64,000 nt of DNA from Alitta virens (Eukaryota > Annelida > Polychaeta > Phyllodocida > Nereididae): positions 31,233,231 to 31,297,230 of the forward strand of contig OW028584.1 in the NCBI GenBank assembly GCA_932294295.1, written 5' to 3'. The position numbers and the translations under genes were made by a program. The notes below the pieces were generated by a model, which saw only the letters and a program-made list of their open reading frames with translations, was not told the DNA's origin and ran no database searches. Below, piece after piece: positions 44,653 to 58,809 of the stretch; position 1 is the stretch's first letter; each line of letters starts with the position of its first letter.

Positions 44653-45712
44653 AAGTGATTCGTAATTAATGGAAAATAGAAAACAAACAAAAAAACAATA
44701 GAATCGTTTGGGTTCAGTGGTACAAAACAATTCCACAATGGTTACATTTTGAGACATGAGATATGTACACCCTCAATATAATTGTATAATGTATGCATGT
44801 GCCCTTTGTATCACAATATAATTCATTGTTCAGTAATTCTGAAAACTTAATTTTTAAAGCTTTAGTGTTCACTTGTTTATTTCATAATTGACTTTATAGA
44901 CCTTCATCATAAACATGCGTCATATCAGCCAAACCATGACACTGAAATAAATGAACAAATATCCACTGTGGCTATTTTTTACAATATTGACTATAAATTA
45001 TATTTTGTCGAATTAAACTAAAAGTTGCTTTCAGTACAAGTTATTCAGTGGAAGAAGTGATTAGAAATAAAGTATGAGAATGTATGCATGGTATGAGCAT
45101 CTGGCATGGAAACTTCATGACATTAACTATTAAGGTGACATGTACATAAAATTATTGACAAATATAAAGCTGTTGTCCTTTGCTTCATTCAACATAATAT
45201 TTAAAATTATTAGGGAAGATATGAAGTTGTTCATAATAATGCTATTTTATTTTTTTCCTGGTTTATCTATTGATTTACGTTGATGTTGATTGAAAACCAC
45301 TCCACTAGGAGCGCAGGTAAATAGTATAAACAGCCCCCTCTGGTGTGATATTGATGAATTTTTTTAGCAAAATGGGTGGTTGATTTTTTAATTAAATATC
45401 TGCGCCTCGTTACCTTTTTGGTAGTGTCTCAAAACTAAATGTACCTGCAGTCGCGCTTGAAAGTTTAAATAATTGTGCACTCCTGTCAATACTCTTCATT
45501 ATTATCTGAAAACATTGAAATTTTTTAGAGGGTGATGTACAGGTAACTACTAACCTCTCCATAAAATAGATGTATGAACCATTCTCTATTGATGGAATCA
45601 TCCATGGTGCAATATTTACTGGTCTTGATGATGTGGTCTTAACAATAAGGTAAAATACAAAGTAATACTACACTTGGGTCCAAGTGCATACAAAATGCCC
45701 AGCTGGACTCTA

Positions 45713-46395
45713 CAGGGTGCACACAAAATACTTGCCCCAGCAGCTACTGCTACCTCTTTTTTTTATCAGCCAGCACATGCACCATACACACGAAAGTAAT
45801 ATTATTATAATATATTTTTGTGTTTCAAGAATGATAGATAATATGGATCTAAATATAGCACATGCATCCTTATCACACCTTCGGGTAATTTTCACATCGG
45901 CCTTTGCTATAAAAACATTACATTCATTGCTTATCTTACAGATGCATTTCATATTTCACTACTGATCATACAGATGCATTTCAGACACCTGTCTTGACCT
46001 TTACCCCTACAAATAGGGTAAATAGATTCATGTTTAATAAGAAGGGACAGCATTGACACTTTTGACAAGGAGAGTGCCATTAGCAGACAGGATAATTAGG
46101 TGAAGCAACTAAGAAATCTGTTATTTGTAAACTTCTACAAATAGAGACACCATGCAAGCAGACAGAAATTTGACTTCTGTGATGTGTCACTCAGGACAAG
46201 CCCTGCAACATACACCCTCTCAATAATTCAGATACTGATATTGTCTGACATTATAGATAAAAAAATATCACAATGACCAATTGATTGCTTAAACTCCTGA
46301 CAAAATATGGCACAACTTAAAAAGACCTAATAAGCATTTGAGTAACCTAGGCCTATCCTGAAAGAGAAGGTGCCTGGTGCAAGTTTTTTGGCTAC
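45713..46395 (-). mobile_element. Repeat family D copy 2
   Basis: One end is CAGGGTGCACACAAAATACT; the other is GGTGCAAGTTTTTTGGCTAC in inverse. Internally it matches 41500-42200 in reverse complement. Confidence 0.65.
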
Positions 46396-46578
46396 ACACG
46401 ATTTTGTTCTATTTCTACCAAAGATTGCATTAACATATTGGACTTATACAAAGCTGACAAGGTACGTTAATTTCACAAATTGTAATTTTAGCATGATACA
46501 GATAATTAAAATTATTGTGCCTCTTTATAAACCAGGTATCAAGATTTAATCATCACTAGATTTGTCACAAGTTGTCAG

Positions 46579-49500
46579 CTATAAAATTTTAACTTGGTTG
46601 GAATCTGATCGTCCATTTGGATTTCGCATTTCAAACACTTCACAAAGGGACCAAATCTGAGGGCTGAAGTTTGCTTTCTGGAATCCCAAGGTCACCTTAG
46701 ATGAGCTGGTATCAGCACATTGGTAGACACATTCAGCAATATCTCCAATGCTGTTGCTGCTGACGAGTAGGCATTCGCTCATGTTCGAGTCAAATATGAA
46801 AAAATTGAGGCCTTTGCAAGAATGGGTCGAGTTGAACTTGAAAGTTATCTTCAAAGGTGGATTTTCATTGAAAAACAATTGAACGAAGTATCCTGCATGG
46901 GGTTTATACACCTAAAAAAAGCAATATACAAAATTACTTTGAGTTAAATCTTAAGATGAGCGGATTTAGGATAAGAATATCGCAAATATCCGATGTTAGC
47001 TATTTCTTCTTTATTTAGAATGACTCTCCAGACCCCTGTAGTGGATTAGTAGATCACCGTAGAAATCACTTCTTCCGGCCAAAATCATTTTGTGTCAAGA
47101 CAAGAAACTGACAGAGGTTAATAAACGTTTATTTGAGAACTCACTATGAGGGCAAATCTCGCTAGTAGACACTACCAAATAGAGTCTTTTCACTGAACAG
47201 TCCTGAATTCAGCAGGAGATAAGTCTTTCCTCTCCTCTTATTACTCAGTTTCCTTTACAGACACAGTAGGTAATAACTAACTGATTCCATAAATATAACT
47301 TTCTCAGAAAAATAATAAACATCAACTAAATGATAAAGTGTCAAATATACAATAAAATGCACTAAAAATACTGCTGCTAGGATGCACTTTGCTTCAGCCA
47401 ATGACAGCCAAGGGCGGGAACGTGTTCAGCCAATAGAATTGCAGTATTCTGTTTTAGCCACCTGGTGGAAATACAGAGAACCTTCCGTGAAAATCCACTA
47501 TTACCCATCAGCTTATTAGGTTAATATCCAGTATCTACCTGCATGCAAGTTTTATCATTGTTGTCATTAATGGCTTCCATGTCTTTCCCTTGTAGTTCAA
47601 CCCTAGGAACGTTTGTGGATGTGCAGTGCAGTTGAAGAACATCGATTGGGTCAACTGAAGTTGAAAATAATAGTTTAAACAGATCCTCCTGCAACCACTG
47701 CCATCCAAAAATAGATAAAAAATAGAAGAAATTCAACAAAACATATGTTCATTAGCAGTGTGATGGATTCAAACTTAAGACAATCATTGGCGCTATCAGG
47801 CAGCCACCCATAAATTTCTAAATCACGTTTAATTCTTGACATCTTTGAATCTCTGAAGTGAAATTTAAGACGTGGGAAATTAAGAGTAAACAATTGTGCA
47901 CATCTGTTTTTGTTCCATATTGCTTTAAGTAATTAATTAGTAATACTGCACTTTTGTGGGACTTCACAAATCCTCCAGAAAACCGCATTCCAAGTTCACC
48001 ACTCCACTATCTACTTCACACAAATCCTTCAAATTTACATCCAAATCAGAAGAAGAACTATAACTTTTCCTATGGCAATTCACAAAATTGCTACAGAATT
48101 TAGCAATTCAAGTGGTTTGCTCAACTATTACAACTCAGATACCTTGCTACTAGCATGGCAGTGGTCAATTCATTTTTTCGTGGTATTTTGCAACAGGCTG
48201 AATAAGTGTTGAGTCCTGGCAGTATACATGCTTAAATAACTTTTCATTTAATTACAAAATAGAAGATGGTATGGAGGGGGGCACAATACGAAATGTACTA
48301 TACTATATACTGAAAATCTTTTGACAGTACTGCCATCTAGGGTTAATTTGTGCTACACAAGTGGCATTTATTATGGGATTGTGCTCCCAGTAGTTGTGGT
48401 TACTCAATCCTTGTGTAAACATAGAATTCCACACACACAATACTGCTATTAGAGATGTTGCAGCTACATAATATTTAATGTTTTTAAGGATTGATTAGAC
48501 TTTGTACCCATAATTTTGCAACGTTTTTATGAAAATCAAATTCAATTTTCATTTCAAGGGCAGTGCATATTTCATGGTTATCTACATGTTATTCAAATGG
48601 TCATTTATGTGCCTGATAATTGATTAATAATTCAGGTTAGTGACTGGGGAAACCCAAGCTCAGCTCAGCTGGTCCAATTAATGGATACATTTTTCTAGTT
48701 TAAGCAATTTTTCTGAGTTACCTTCTTGTCAGAACAAGAATTGCGTCAACTCAGCACATGAACATCTAATAATTCTGCAATTTCGTTGTTATAGAATATT
48801 AGAGAAATTGATTAATTTAGCTAAGATGAGTTAACGAGCAAAACAGGCTTTAAGGTGATAGCACACAGTGTAATGCTACCATAATCGTGAACAGTTGTGC
48901 AGTGTCTCTTATAATGATATGGTTTATTTCAAAATGAAACATCTTTTAGAATATTATATTATAAAGAGGTGAGCAATAAATTTAAAATCCTAAAATTTTC
49001 TTAATTGTAGTTGACAAACTTTATTATATTTTTCCAATTGTTTGGGTATATTTTTCATAAATATCTTAAATACATATAGTATAGCAATAAAGATATGAAA
49101 TTTTAACACATATATACACCGTGTATGAAGTTATTATGCAAACCCATTATTTTCTGTTATCTATAATATGGTCCTAGAAAATTAATTGCTAACTTGTGGT
49201 ACAATATAACTGGTGTCTGATGCTATTGTTTGTGCCTGATTACCAACAGCTACAAACTGTATTTAACAAATAAAAACAAAAAAAAATAGATAACTGGTGT
49301 CTGATGTTATTATGTAAAGTGTACTTCAATGACAAAAACCACATAATTATTAGGTCACAAAAAATCTCAATATCTCAATTGACATTTATACATCTATGTT
49401 TATATGATCCAACCTTATTCAGAACATTTAGGCTTAGTACAATTCAGATTACATATTGATATAGTTGCCTTTCTTCTAAATTATTTTTATCAATCTACTG

Positions 49501-52008
49501 TCCATTGAATTGGTGAGTGCCTTAACAGTCTGTGGTCTAATTTTCTTGATTTCACTTTGAATGGCATCCCAAAGACCTGCTTTACTCTTGAACTGTCGTC
49601 CACCCTTGTATAACTCCTTCTTCAAGAGTGCCCACATGTTCTCAATAGGATTGACATCTGGTGATGAAGCAGGCCATGACATTATTTTCTTTTCAGGGAA
49701 CCCTTTCTTGGCCAGAAATTGTGCAGTAGCTTTAGAAGCATGAGAGGGAGCATTATCCTGCATAAATATGCAATCCCTCTTGAAAGTTCTGCTCTTGGAC
49801 TTGTACCAGCGGAAGAAAGTTTCATCAAGGAGCTTGCAGTAGTTTTCACTATTGAGCTTCACACCATCATCAACCTTGAAAGGTCCAATGATCTCACAAT
49901 CAACAATGCCAGCCCATATCATTATTCCACCACCTCCCTGCTGCCTTCGTAGCCTTGTAGGTGCAGTTTGGTCATGCAGAATCCAACCTTTTGCCCAACC
50001 ATCAGGACCATCCAATGTCACCCGTGACTCGTCGGTAAAGATAACCTTGCTGAAATCTGTTTTGATGTTCTGCCTGGCCCAAATAAGATGACGTTCCCTG
50101 TGGCTGTCATTCAGGGGTGGTTTACAAATAGCTTTCTTCACATCACCCAGTTTTCTGAAAATTCTGCACCTCTTGTCTCGTTTGACATCAGGTAATCCTG
50201 CCATTTCAAATATTTCTTGGCTAGTATGAAGTGGATTTGACCCATAATCAGCCTTAGTTTCCTCAAATCCCTTGCACTAAGGTCCTTGAACCCTTTTCCA
50301 ACACTTCTTTTCCTTTTCTGGCTGATTTCCTGGACAGTTTTCTTAATGGTCCGGTGATCTCGTCCAAGAGCTTTCGAAATTTCCAGTGTTGTCTTCTTTT
50401 TTGACAAAAGCTTCACTATCTGGTCTTTTTCAGCACTTGTCAGGTCTTTCTTCCTTCCCATTGTTACTTGCAGACAAATAACTAGCACTAGAATTATTTA
50501 CCTGGTGACTAAAACTAATAGCATAATAGCATCAGACACCAGTTATATTGTTTCTTTGTTTTACTTTGCAAACTACAGTTTGTAGTTGTTGTAAATTAGG
50601 CACAAACATGTGCAATGGATTGCCCTAAGTCTTCACAAGTTAGCAATTTATTTTCTTGGGCCATATTTTAGATAATGGAAAATAATGGGTTTGCATAATA
50701 ACTTCATACACGGTGTATACTCCTCCAAAATTGTATGGTACTCAGACGTAAATGAGGGACATTTCCTACCATGTATACCGCTAAATATATTACAAATGCA
50801 CGTGTCCGTGAATCTATTTTGGGGTATTATAATTAAGCACATTTTAGGATTACAGTGACTTACCATCATTGATCAGCCAGAAGTGATCCTGCACTCCAGT
50901 TGAATAAAGCGCTATGTGGTTAATTGGGTATCCAATGTCAGTGATATCTTTCATCAGTATACGATTTGACCCAGCGATTGATCCTTGACCAAGCTGAATC
51001 ATGTTGTTCTTCCAGGACAGCCAGAAACTGTTGAATGTAGTGCTGGAAAGTAGGTTTGTTGCAGTGGTGTCAGCAATGGTTTCTCTACCTCCAAACTTTC
51101 TGATAAGAGCAGTAGATCCAATTGCAATCTCATACATTGGATTGTCTCTCACACGATCCACTTTGACTTGTGTGAGACCAAGATAGACAGTATTGGGACC
51201 TTTAGCTTTGAAAAATAACAATGAAACTATACTTGGATCTTTTCTTGTGTAATATGGTGGTCTGCCGTCATAATCTCTTGTCGTGACTGAAATCTGCCCT
51301 GAAAAAAAATGATTGGATCATTTTGAATGAGTTATTACAGTAGATTTCATAGATTTGAAAACTAAACTGCAGAAGACGTCATTGACTGAGAGTCCGCATA
51401 AGCTAAATGGGAATCCTGGCTTCACGTGAGTTTAGTTTCTATGTCTTTGAAATTTGCTGTAAAAAAAATGAGAATAATAAAAAAAAACCCTTTATCAACA
51501 ATAACAATTTAAACTCCAGTTAATAGTATTCTAAATAGAAACATTAGGTTTATCAAAATTTTCCCAAATGAAAATAATACACACATTGAGTGTAAGAGAT
51601 ACTTACTTAAGAAAACTGTCATTTTACCTTCGTTATCAGTGAATAAAAATGCGTTCCTAAACAACTGAGTTATTGCAGTTCCCAGTTATTAGTTTCAATA
51701 ATCTCTTGTTAAAAGAACTACGTGCTGAGGTGAATTTAATAAGTGAAGTTTTTTCAGTGTGTATCCAACCCATATTTTGCATTCGCGTACAGACTAATAC
51801 CTAATTTTGAATGGCCAGTTACAAAATGTAAGCTATTTTAACTAACTTTGTTATTTTGTTATCCTTGTACCCATAGCCGCCATAATTCTCCATTATTTAT
51901 TCTTCAACTTTTTTCTTCACTGAAGAGTATCACACTTGACATATTGCACTTAAACTTACCAGCTTGACAAATTGATAGTAGCCCAACCGTAATCACAACC
52001 TGTAGCAT
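46579..52008 (-). CDS. Secreted protein with farnesoic-acid-O-methyltransferase-like domain and lectin-like C-terminus
   Basis: Exons seen read 52008-51960 (signal peptide MLQVVITVGLLSICQA), 51298-50864, 47688-47539 and 46911-46579. The first join is phase 1 and in frame. The second exon gives a Methyltransf_FA-type domain: LFFKAKGPNTVYLGL, YEIAIG, then SFWLSWKNNMIQLGQG and HIALYSTG with a final FWLIND. The last two exons give a discoidin/fucolectin-like module (GKDMEAINDNNDKTCMQ, ending SLCEVFEMR). The phase of exon 51298-50864 does not fit exon 47688-47539, so at least one exon in between is unseen. The large intron holds a Tc1 element. It is probably an extracellular recognition protein; no enzyme activity is implied. 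Confidence 0.78.
49117..50715 (-). mobile_element. Tc1/mariner element, about 1.6 kb
   Basis: Outer inverted repeats CACCGTGTATGAAGTTATTA and its complement are flanked by TA, the usual Tc1 target duplication. A second inner repeat ATAACTGGTGTCTGATG occurs twice at the left (about 49207 and 49290) and once inverted at the right (about 50523). This resembles inverted-repeat/direct-repeat ends. Confidence 0.9.
49476..50461 (-). pseudogene. Tc1-like transposase, frameshifted
   Basis: The N-terminal frame starts at 50461 (MGRKKDLTSAEKD) with a paired helix-turn-helix DNA-binding region (SKALGRDHRTIKKTV). The frame shifts in the interval of about 50205-50260. The catalytic part continues in another frame from about 50204, with DDE motifs in IFTDES, FMQDNAPSH and SPDVNPIENMW. 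One single-base indel is enough to explain the break, so the copy is dead but young. Confidence 0.92.
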
Positions 52009-52720
52009 TGTAATTAGTTGCCCTGATGTAGTAAATGCACGATAAATATGGATAATGAATAAGCACTTTCTCTGCTCGGGCCCCTTTAAGTTGGTCCCCT
52101 CCTCTGCACAAGTGCAAAGGAGTCGGTCTTGGCCACCATTATCACGTGACTTTGTGTCAGGATCCTGACATTTTGCTGATTGGCCGATTCTTTTCGGGTG
52201 TTTGATTGGCTTATTCTTTGGGGGCGTGTCCAAACTAACCTACCAGAGAGCACGACACAATGACCAATCATAGCATGGCTTAGACTCAGCCATTCATAAC
52301 CCATGTAAGAATTGCTAGCGACCAGTCTCACTACATTGTATGAGATGCGGTACTAGTGCTAGGGCCATTTGAACCTTCGATGCTCGCCCGCTAATTAAAA
52401 TCACTATAGATGGCGCAAGCGATCGACTTCTACGCAGGAATCAGCACATAAATAAGAAATTCAACTCTGTACGTCATCCTAGATTGAGTTCACATCAATT
52501 AAATTCCATTGATACGACCGAATTGAATCAATTATTCATATTTTTTGTCATAGTTATTGATCTGCACTAACTGAATAACAATAAATTCTAATTAGTTTAA
52601 ATGTTGACAGAGTTGAAATGTATCAGCTAAATCATTTCCAAGAATGCCCTGGTAACTCGTGTGAAATACCCATGAACATCTCAATGGCTCATTGCATTTC
52701 CATCTTCATTGCAACGTCAT

Positions 52721-52785
52721 GGGTGGGTGGGCTTTACGTCCTGTATTTCGGCATCTGATGGGCTAATTAGGACAGGCAGGGACCA
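52721..52785 (-). mobile_element. SINE copy 4, severely 5'-truncated
   Basis: Only the tail-proximal 65 bases remain. Flanks 52706-52720 and 52786-52800 are 15-bp direct repeats with one mismatch. Confidence 0.88.
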
Positions 52786-53830
52786 TCATTGCAACTTCAT
52801 CTTTTGGTCACAATGCAATCAACCGTTTTCCAACTTGCTTATTAAGAGAAGTCTCCCATTTGCTATGTTGTGATCATTTTTAAAGGTAAATTGTGGAAAC
52901 ATGGACCAATACAGTGAATCCAACGACATTGTATGCAATGCGCTATACCTATCCTAAAATAGTTTGTCAGGGGTTTTTTTTTTCCATCAATATGAGAAAA
53001 ACACATTAGTTATGCTAATATATTTACACAGTTAAAGGCATTATATATATATAAGCTGCGCAATTAGCAATCAGTATCCTAAAAAAAAAAAAAACCTTGT
53101 TTATTAGGTGAATGCATTTCTTACTTAAGATGTGGTGCTATACAGTTCATGTCATTTGCCGTTTGTTATTGACTGTGAAAAGTCGATTGAGCACTAGTAA
53201 ATCCGCAAATCATAAAACATTTAGAAGACAATCAACAGAAATTGGCTAAATATATATGTGGAAAAAATACAAAAGCTCTTTCATTGCCGCATGATATTTT
53301 ATTGAACATACCATTAAAATTGATCATAAAAGGCATTTTTATAACTCTGGCATCGGGTGATTCTTTGTTATTGCTAAACTATTACGTGCCCACTGATATC
53401 AGATCAATGACCACATGACCACAGCTTCTGAATATGATTGATGAAACTGTTCAAAAATATGACCAGAACCAAATCATCGATAAGAAAATCTGCTGATCTA
53501 GGACTTTTCCTGGAATGTGCAAATAACAACTATCTGTACTTTCTGTGGGTTAATTCGATTAGTCCGTAGTATTTTACCTACTCAGCCCCTGGAATGACGT
53601 ATGGTAGTCAGATTGACCATTTTTTCATTAGCGATCATGTAAACACAAACATTAGCAATGTATTTGTTGAAGATATTCCGATGGAACATGGTCATCGACC
53701 TCTTGGTATGGATATCCACTTGTCCTGTCTGAAATGAGCTGTGAGACAGGATCTATTTGAAATCATCTGGGGCAAAGAGGGGGGTGTTAGAGGGTACAAT
53801 AATTAATCGAAGCGTTGTTAACTTGCCTCT

Positions 53831-56800
53831 GTTTTTTTTTTTTTTTGAGTTTGTTTATTTGCACCAAACAAAGTGAATAAATTTTGCAAATTATAGTCAA
53901 CATAGTAACAATATAGAACATATCAGATTGGTGCAAGGGATACACCCGAGTATCATATACTATCGCTCGATAGGGTGGGTGCTCCCTTTTATAAAAGTTT
54001 AATCAAAATGAAAAATAGTTAATAATTATGTATGTAACATAGAAGCAAAGACAGAAAAGAAGAAGAAATACAATTCAATACAGCAAAAATAATTATCGAA
54101 CATTTGACATTCATATCAATCATTTTCAATATAAGTAAATATATGTCACACCAATTATTTCAATACATGTACATACTTTAGTAGGAACTTATACAAGAAT
54201 GTGTGTAAGTTTTAGAAAACAGTTTTTTAGTTTTAGCTGATTTTAGAGTATTTGATAAATGTAACCAAAGATGAGGTGCTCTACCCAAAAAACTTTTATT
54301 ATATATTTCTAAACTTGAACAGGTGTTAGCAGTGAGTTTCTATTGCGAGTAATTCGATCATGTGTTTGTATCTTATTTAAATTAGTAATACGAAGTGGGA
54401 GATAATCATTTACATATCTATATGAAATATTTAAAAGTGACAAATTCATCAAATCTTCAAAATTCAATAGTCTGGCCTTTTTTAAAAATGGTTTCACAGA
54501 TGTTCTTCTATTGAGATTAAAAATGACTCTAATTGCATGGTTTTGCTTTACTTTTACTTTATTTCGATTACTTGAAGTTAACATAGATCCCCAAACACAC
54601 ACGGCATAATTCAAATGACTCTGTATATTTGCTAAATATATTATACGCTTTAAATAAAAAGGAACAATGTTTTTTACCATATTTAAACTGTGAATTCCTG
54701 CAGTCATTTTAGATAACATATGTTTAACATGGCTGTTCCAGTCAAGATTTTCATCAGTAACTACCCCCAAAAATTTTGTATCTCTAACATTCCTTATTTC
54801 TTTGCCCCCAATCTCAATCTTGTTGTTACAATTTATTTTCTTACTTTTCATTCTGAACAAGATATAATTAGACTTTTCTACATTAAGGGATAAGGAATTA
54901 CTTACGAACCATAAATTTAATCTTTTAAGATCTTTATTTACTTTTTTAAATAGGAATTTAATATTTCTACCTGATGCAAGAACTGTTGTGTCATCTGCAA
55001 ATGATACACAGGAACAAAATTTTAAACATTTGATCAAATCATTTGCAAGGACAATATACAATAAAGGGCCTAATACAGAGCCCTGTGGAGTACAAAAATC
55101 AACTGTGTACTGATCTGAAAGGGTATTTTTAAATTTTACTTGCAGTTTCCTATTACTTAAATAACTTTTTAACCAATTGAAAACTGTACCTCTAATGCCA
55201 TAATTCTGTAATTTATATAATAATGTTTCGTGTTTAATACTATCAAAAGCCTTAGTCATATCTAAACATATTCCTATTGTAAACATTCCCTTATTAAAAC
55301 TATGTAATATGTTACCAGTTAAATCCATAATAGCATCTGTTGTATTTCTTTGTCTCCTAAACCCATATTGCCCCTCGTATAGAATTTTATGCTTTGTGAA
55401 ACATTTTACTAATTTAATGCTAACTAATTTTTCTAAAATTTTGGAAATTACTGGTAGTAGTGATATTGGCCTGTAATTACAAATTTCATGAATGTCTTTT
55501 GTTTTATATAGTGGTCTAATAATAGCTAATTTCATACTATTTGGAAATTCACCAGATATTAAAGACTTATTAAATATAATCCACAATGCTTTAAGAATAC
55601 TGGGATATATACCTTTAAGAATATTATTTGATACATTGTCATACCCTTTACTGTTTTTAGATTTTAAATTCTTAATTATCTTTTCTATTTCATTCTGGGT
55701 TGTTGGAAATAAAAAGCAATTTGAATTAACTCTCTCTGTAATGTTTGAATATGGATCACCAGAGCCACCTTCATGGCTTAAGTTTTCTGACAATTTTTTA
55801 CCTATTTCACTGTAGTATTTGGCGAAAGCATTGCTAATTGTTTTCTCATCTGTTTCTTTAATACCATTTACAATTATTTCCTCACTAATATCCTTCTTAT
55901 TTCTTATCTTTCCCGTGATTCTGTTCAATGTTGCCCACAACTTCTTGGAGTCTCTTTGTGTATCAGAGATTATCTCGTTATAATATCTAAATTTTGCCTT
56001 TCTCCTTAATATATTATACATATTTCTATATTCTCTATAGAGTTTATATTCTGGACTGTCACGTGGTTTATGTAATACTTTTTTGAACAACTTATAACAT
56101 TTCACACTTGAAGTTCTTAATCCTGTTGTAAACCATGGACAAGGCAATTCACTGTGTTTGTTTGTTTTACCTAGGTTCACTGTTTTCAAGGGAGCATAAT
56201 GCTCAATCACTTCATTAATCTCTTTGTTAAGAACATCAGTTGCTTCATTTATAGAAAACTGTTCAAGATAGGACCAGTCCTTATTGTACAGTGCTTCCCT
56301 GACATTACGAATAACACCATCATTAATTTTCCTAGTTGTGAATATTTTAGCAGATTTGTGTGCAATACTATTATCCTTGATTGTGGCTATACATAAAAAC
56401 TGATCAGAAATATCAGTTACTACAATATGAGACCTCACATTATGACATATTTCAACATCAATATAAATGTTATCTATCAGCGTAGCTGTAGAATGGGTCA
56501 CACGTGTTGGTTTATATATTACTGGCATCAGATTATATGACATATTCATATCAAAAAATTCCATGGTTTTATTGTGCATATTTATTTTTAGGTAGTCTAA
56601 ATTTTGATCTGTACCAATAATTACTCTCTTGTGTTCATTCTTAATCTTGATTATTACATTTTCATATGTAGTCAAAAACTCAGTCTCATTAGTACCAGGA
56701 AGCCTGTATATTTCACCTATTACAATATTTGGCTTATTATTCCATGGTACTTCAATAAAAATTGATTCAAATTTTCCTTCATGAAAAATAACAAGATCAT

Positions 56801-57189
56801 TCCTTACATAATATTTCAGATCAGACTTTACCATTATCGAAACACCTCCTTTTGATTTATTTTTTCTGTATTCACTGAGGAGGTCATAATTGTGAAAATT
56901 AAATCTGTCAAAATTATTTACATTGAGAAAAGTTTCACAGAGTAAAAATTACATTTGGTAATATGCATTTACCCTTTAATTTGTCTAATAATCCAAGGAA
57001 GTCATCATACTTATTTGGGATACTATGAATATTAAAATGAGCTACAGTAAAGGAACTTCCTGTTTCAGGATAATCACAATTGTCATCTAAATTCAAGTAT
57101 GTGCAGTCAGTATATAATGCATCCTCTACATCTATTAACTTTGCAAAATTAAATTTTACATCATTTTCAAGGCTATTCAAGTCAGTCAT
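53831..57189 (-). mobile_element. CR1/Jockey-type non-LTR retrotransposon
   Basis: The 3' end on the minus strand is a poly(A) tail (T run about 53831-53845 on the plus strand) preceded by AATAAA. It encodes an APE endonuclease and a reverse transcriptase. I cannot locate ORF1 or the true 5' end, so it is probably 5'-truncated. Confidence 0.9.
54309..57189 (-). pseudogene. LINE ORF2: endonuclease plus reverse transcriptase, one frameshift
   Basis: From 57189 an 84-codon frame holds the start of the APE endonuclease (FTVAHFNIHSIPNKYDDF). After a single frameshift near 56945 the frame 56834-54309 stays open for 841 codons. It contains endonuclease motifs (IGTDQNLDYL, HSTATLIDNIY) and RT blocks: NYRPISLLPVISKILEKL, YGFRRQRNTTD, MTKAFDSIKHE, TPQGSVLGPLLY and the catalytic SFADDTTVL. 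A C-terminal thumb region follows. The long clean frame implies a young copy, although the frameshift disrupts the endonuclease. Confidence 0.93.
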
Positions 57190-57340
57190 GTATTAATGTT
57201 TTGAAAATCAATATCAATAAACCAACAAGTCATTAATCAGTTGGGCAAGATTAATGACCAGTTTTCTGCACAAATTTCCTTGCAATATTAATAAACTATG
57301 CATAAGGACAATGTAAAATATACCAGTCAATTTTCTTTAA

Positions 57341-58805
57341 AGACCGAGCTGCAGCTGGGTGAATTTGCCACCGCAAAGCAATAAAACGCTGATTGGCTGC
57401 TTGCTGGACACTGGGTAGTTAGCCCCGCCTTACGCAATGGCTTGTAAGGGGGTCAATAAAGCCACCCCCCTCTAGCTTGATGCTTGGCTGAACAGGGTTT
57501 GTTTACATCTGGTCAGTTAACTGAGTGGATAACACAGTGAAATGTAATCTCCTACATTTGATATTTCTCATTAATAGTTTGGTTTTGAAGAAAAGAACAT
57601 TATCAGCATTTGATATGGATAATGCTGTAAGATGTATATATATATATATATAGATAGATATAACAAGATTGAATTTTAATTAAAAAGTGTTTATTATTAT
57701 GTTGCTATTGTATTGTAACAAATCTTTATCATAGCTTGAACCTAGTTTTATGTACTACTTTTCTATTATTCTATAATTATTACTGTAGGTCATTTACTTT
57801 GTATTTTCAGTTTACATTGTGACACAATGAATGAAATGAAGCTGTAAAATAAAAGATATATATTTAACATCTAGCTGTTATGATATAATTAGACATTTAT
57901 TAAATTGCAAACTGTATGCAAATCTTAATCTTTATTTCATAGATTGTGGGGCTTCCTTTGAAGTGACCACCAACTCTTGTGCTTTTGTTGGGGGTAATCT
58001 AGTGTAGAGAACAATGCATGTTGCATCATCATAGAAATATTTGAATTTGACTCCAAATATCAGTTATGAAATCAGTTGATACTGCCTTTGAAACAAGATG
58101 TGTAACAGAGCTGATTTTACAGACAGTCAGTCCATTAACTCTTGGTCAGTCTAAGTTGTACCTCAGGAAAATTCACACCAAGCCCTTATTCTGGCAATGA
58201 CAAGACTATTGTTTTATCATATAGTACATGTTTATCTAACCATGGGAATTACCATATATAGAGGGATCACATTTGCTGTTACATTTTTCAATAAGGTAAG
58301 ACTGCTTTATGTAGATACAAGTGGAATTGCATGCATCCTTGCTATTGCCTATATATACATGATAATATAATATCTATATTATGTCATAAGAGGATTGGGG
58401 TATGAACTTCACCCCTTCCTAATTGCACCTGTAGCCATGCGGTTTCCATGCAAATGAGCACGATTTTTAGAGGTCATTAAGCTTACAAGGGTTGTTGTAC
58501 CATGGTAACAGCTCATTGAAATGTCATTAGGGCCTGTCAATCAAATTCTGGAAGATGTTTTCATAATTCTACATATAATTCATAATATCTCTACTTGTAC
58601 ACCAAATATAATTTAGAGAGTGGCATAATTCGTTTCTGCATAAATTGTTGAATCTGCAGATACCAAATTCATATGGCTTTATTGCATTGTGTGTTGTTGT
58701 TATTGGGAAATTGTGTGAAATATTCAGAGATGTTTCCACTTTGAGGGGCTGGAACCAAATGAGGCCTCTGAGCTGCTATCCCCTTTTATAGTCTTGGCTC
58801 GGTCT
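57341..58805. mobile_element. TTAA-flanked element, piggyBac-like nonautonomous candidate
   Basis: Ends AGACCGAGC at 57341 and GCTCGGTCT at 58797-58805 are inverse and directly abut TTAA at 57337-57340 and 58806-58809. TTAA duplication is the known piggyBac signature. No transposase frame is seen in the 1.46 kb. Confidence 0.65.
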
Positions 58806-58809
58806 TTAA

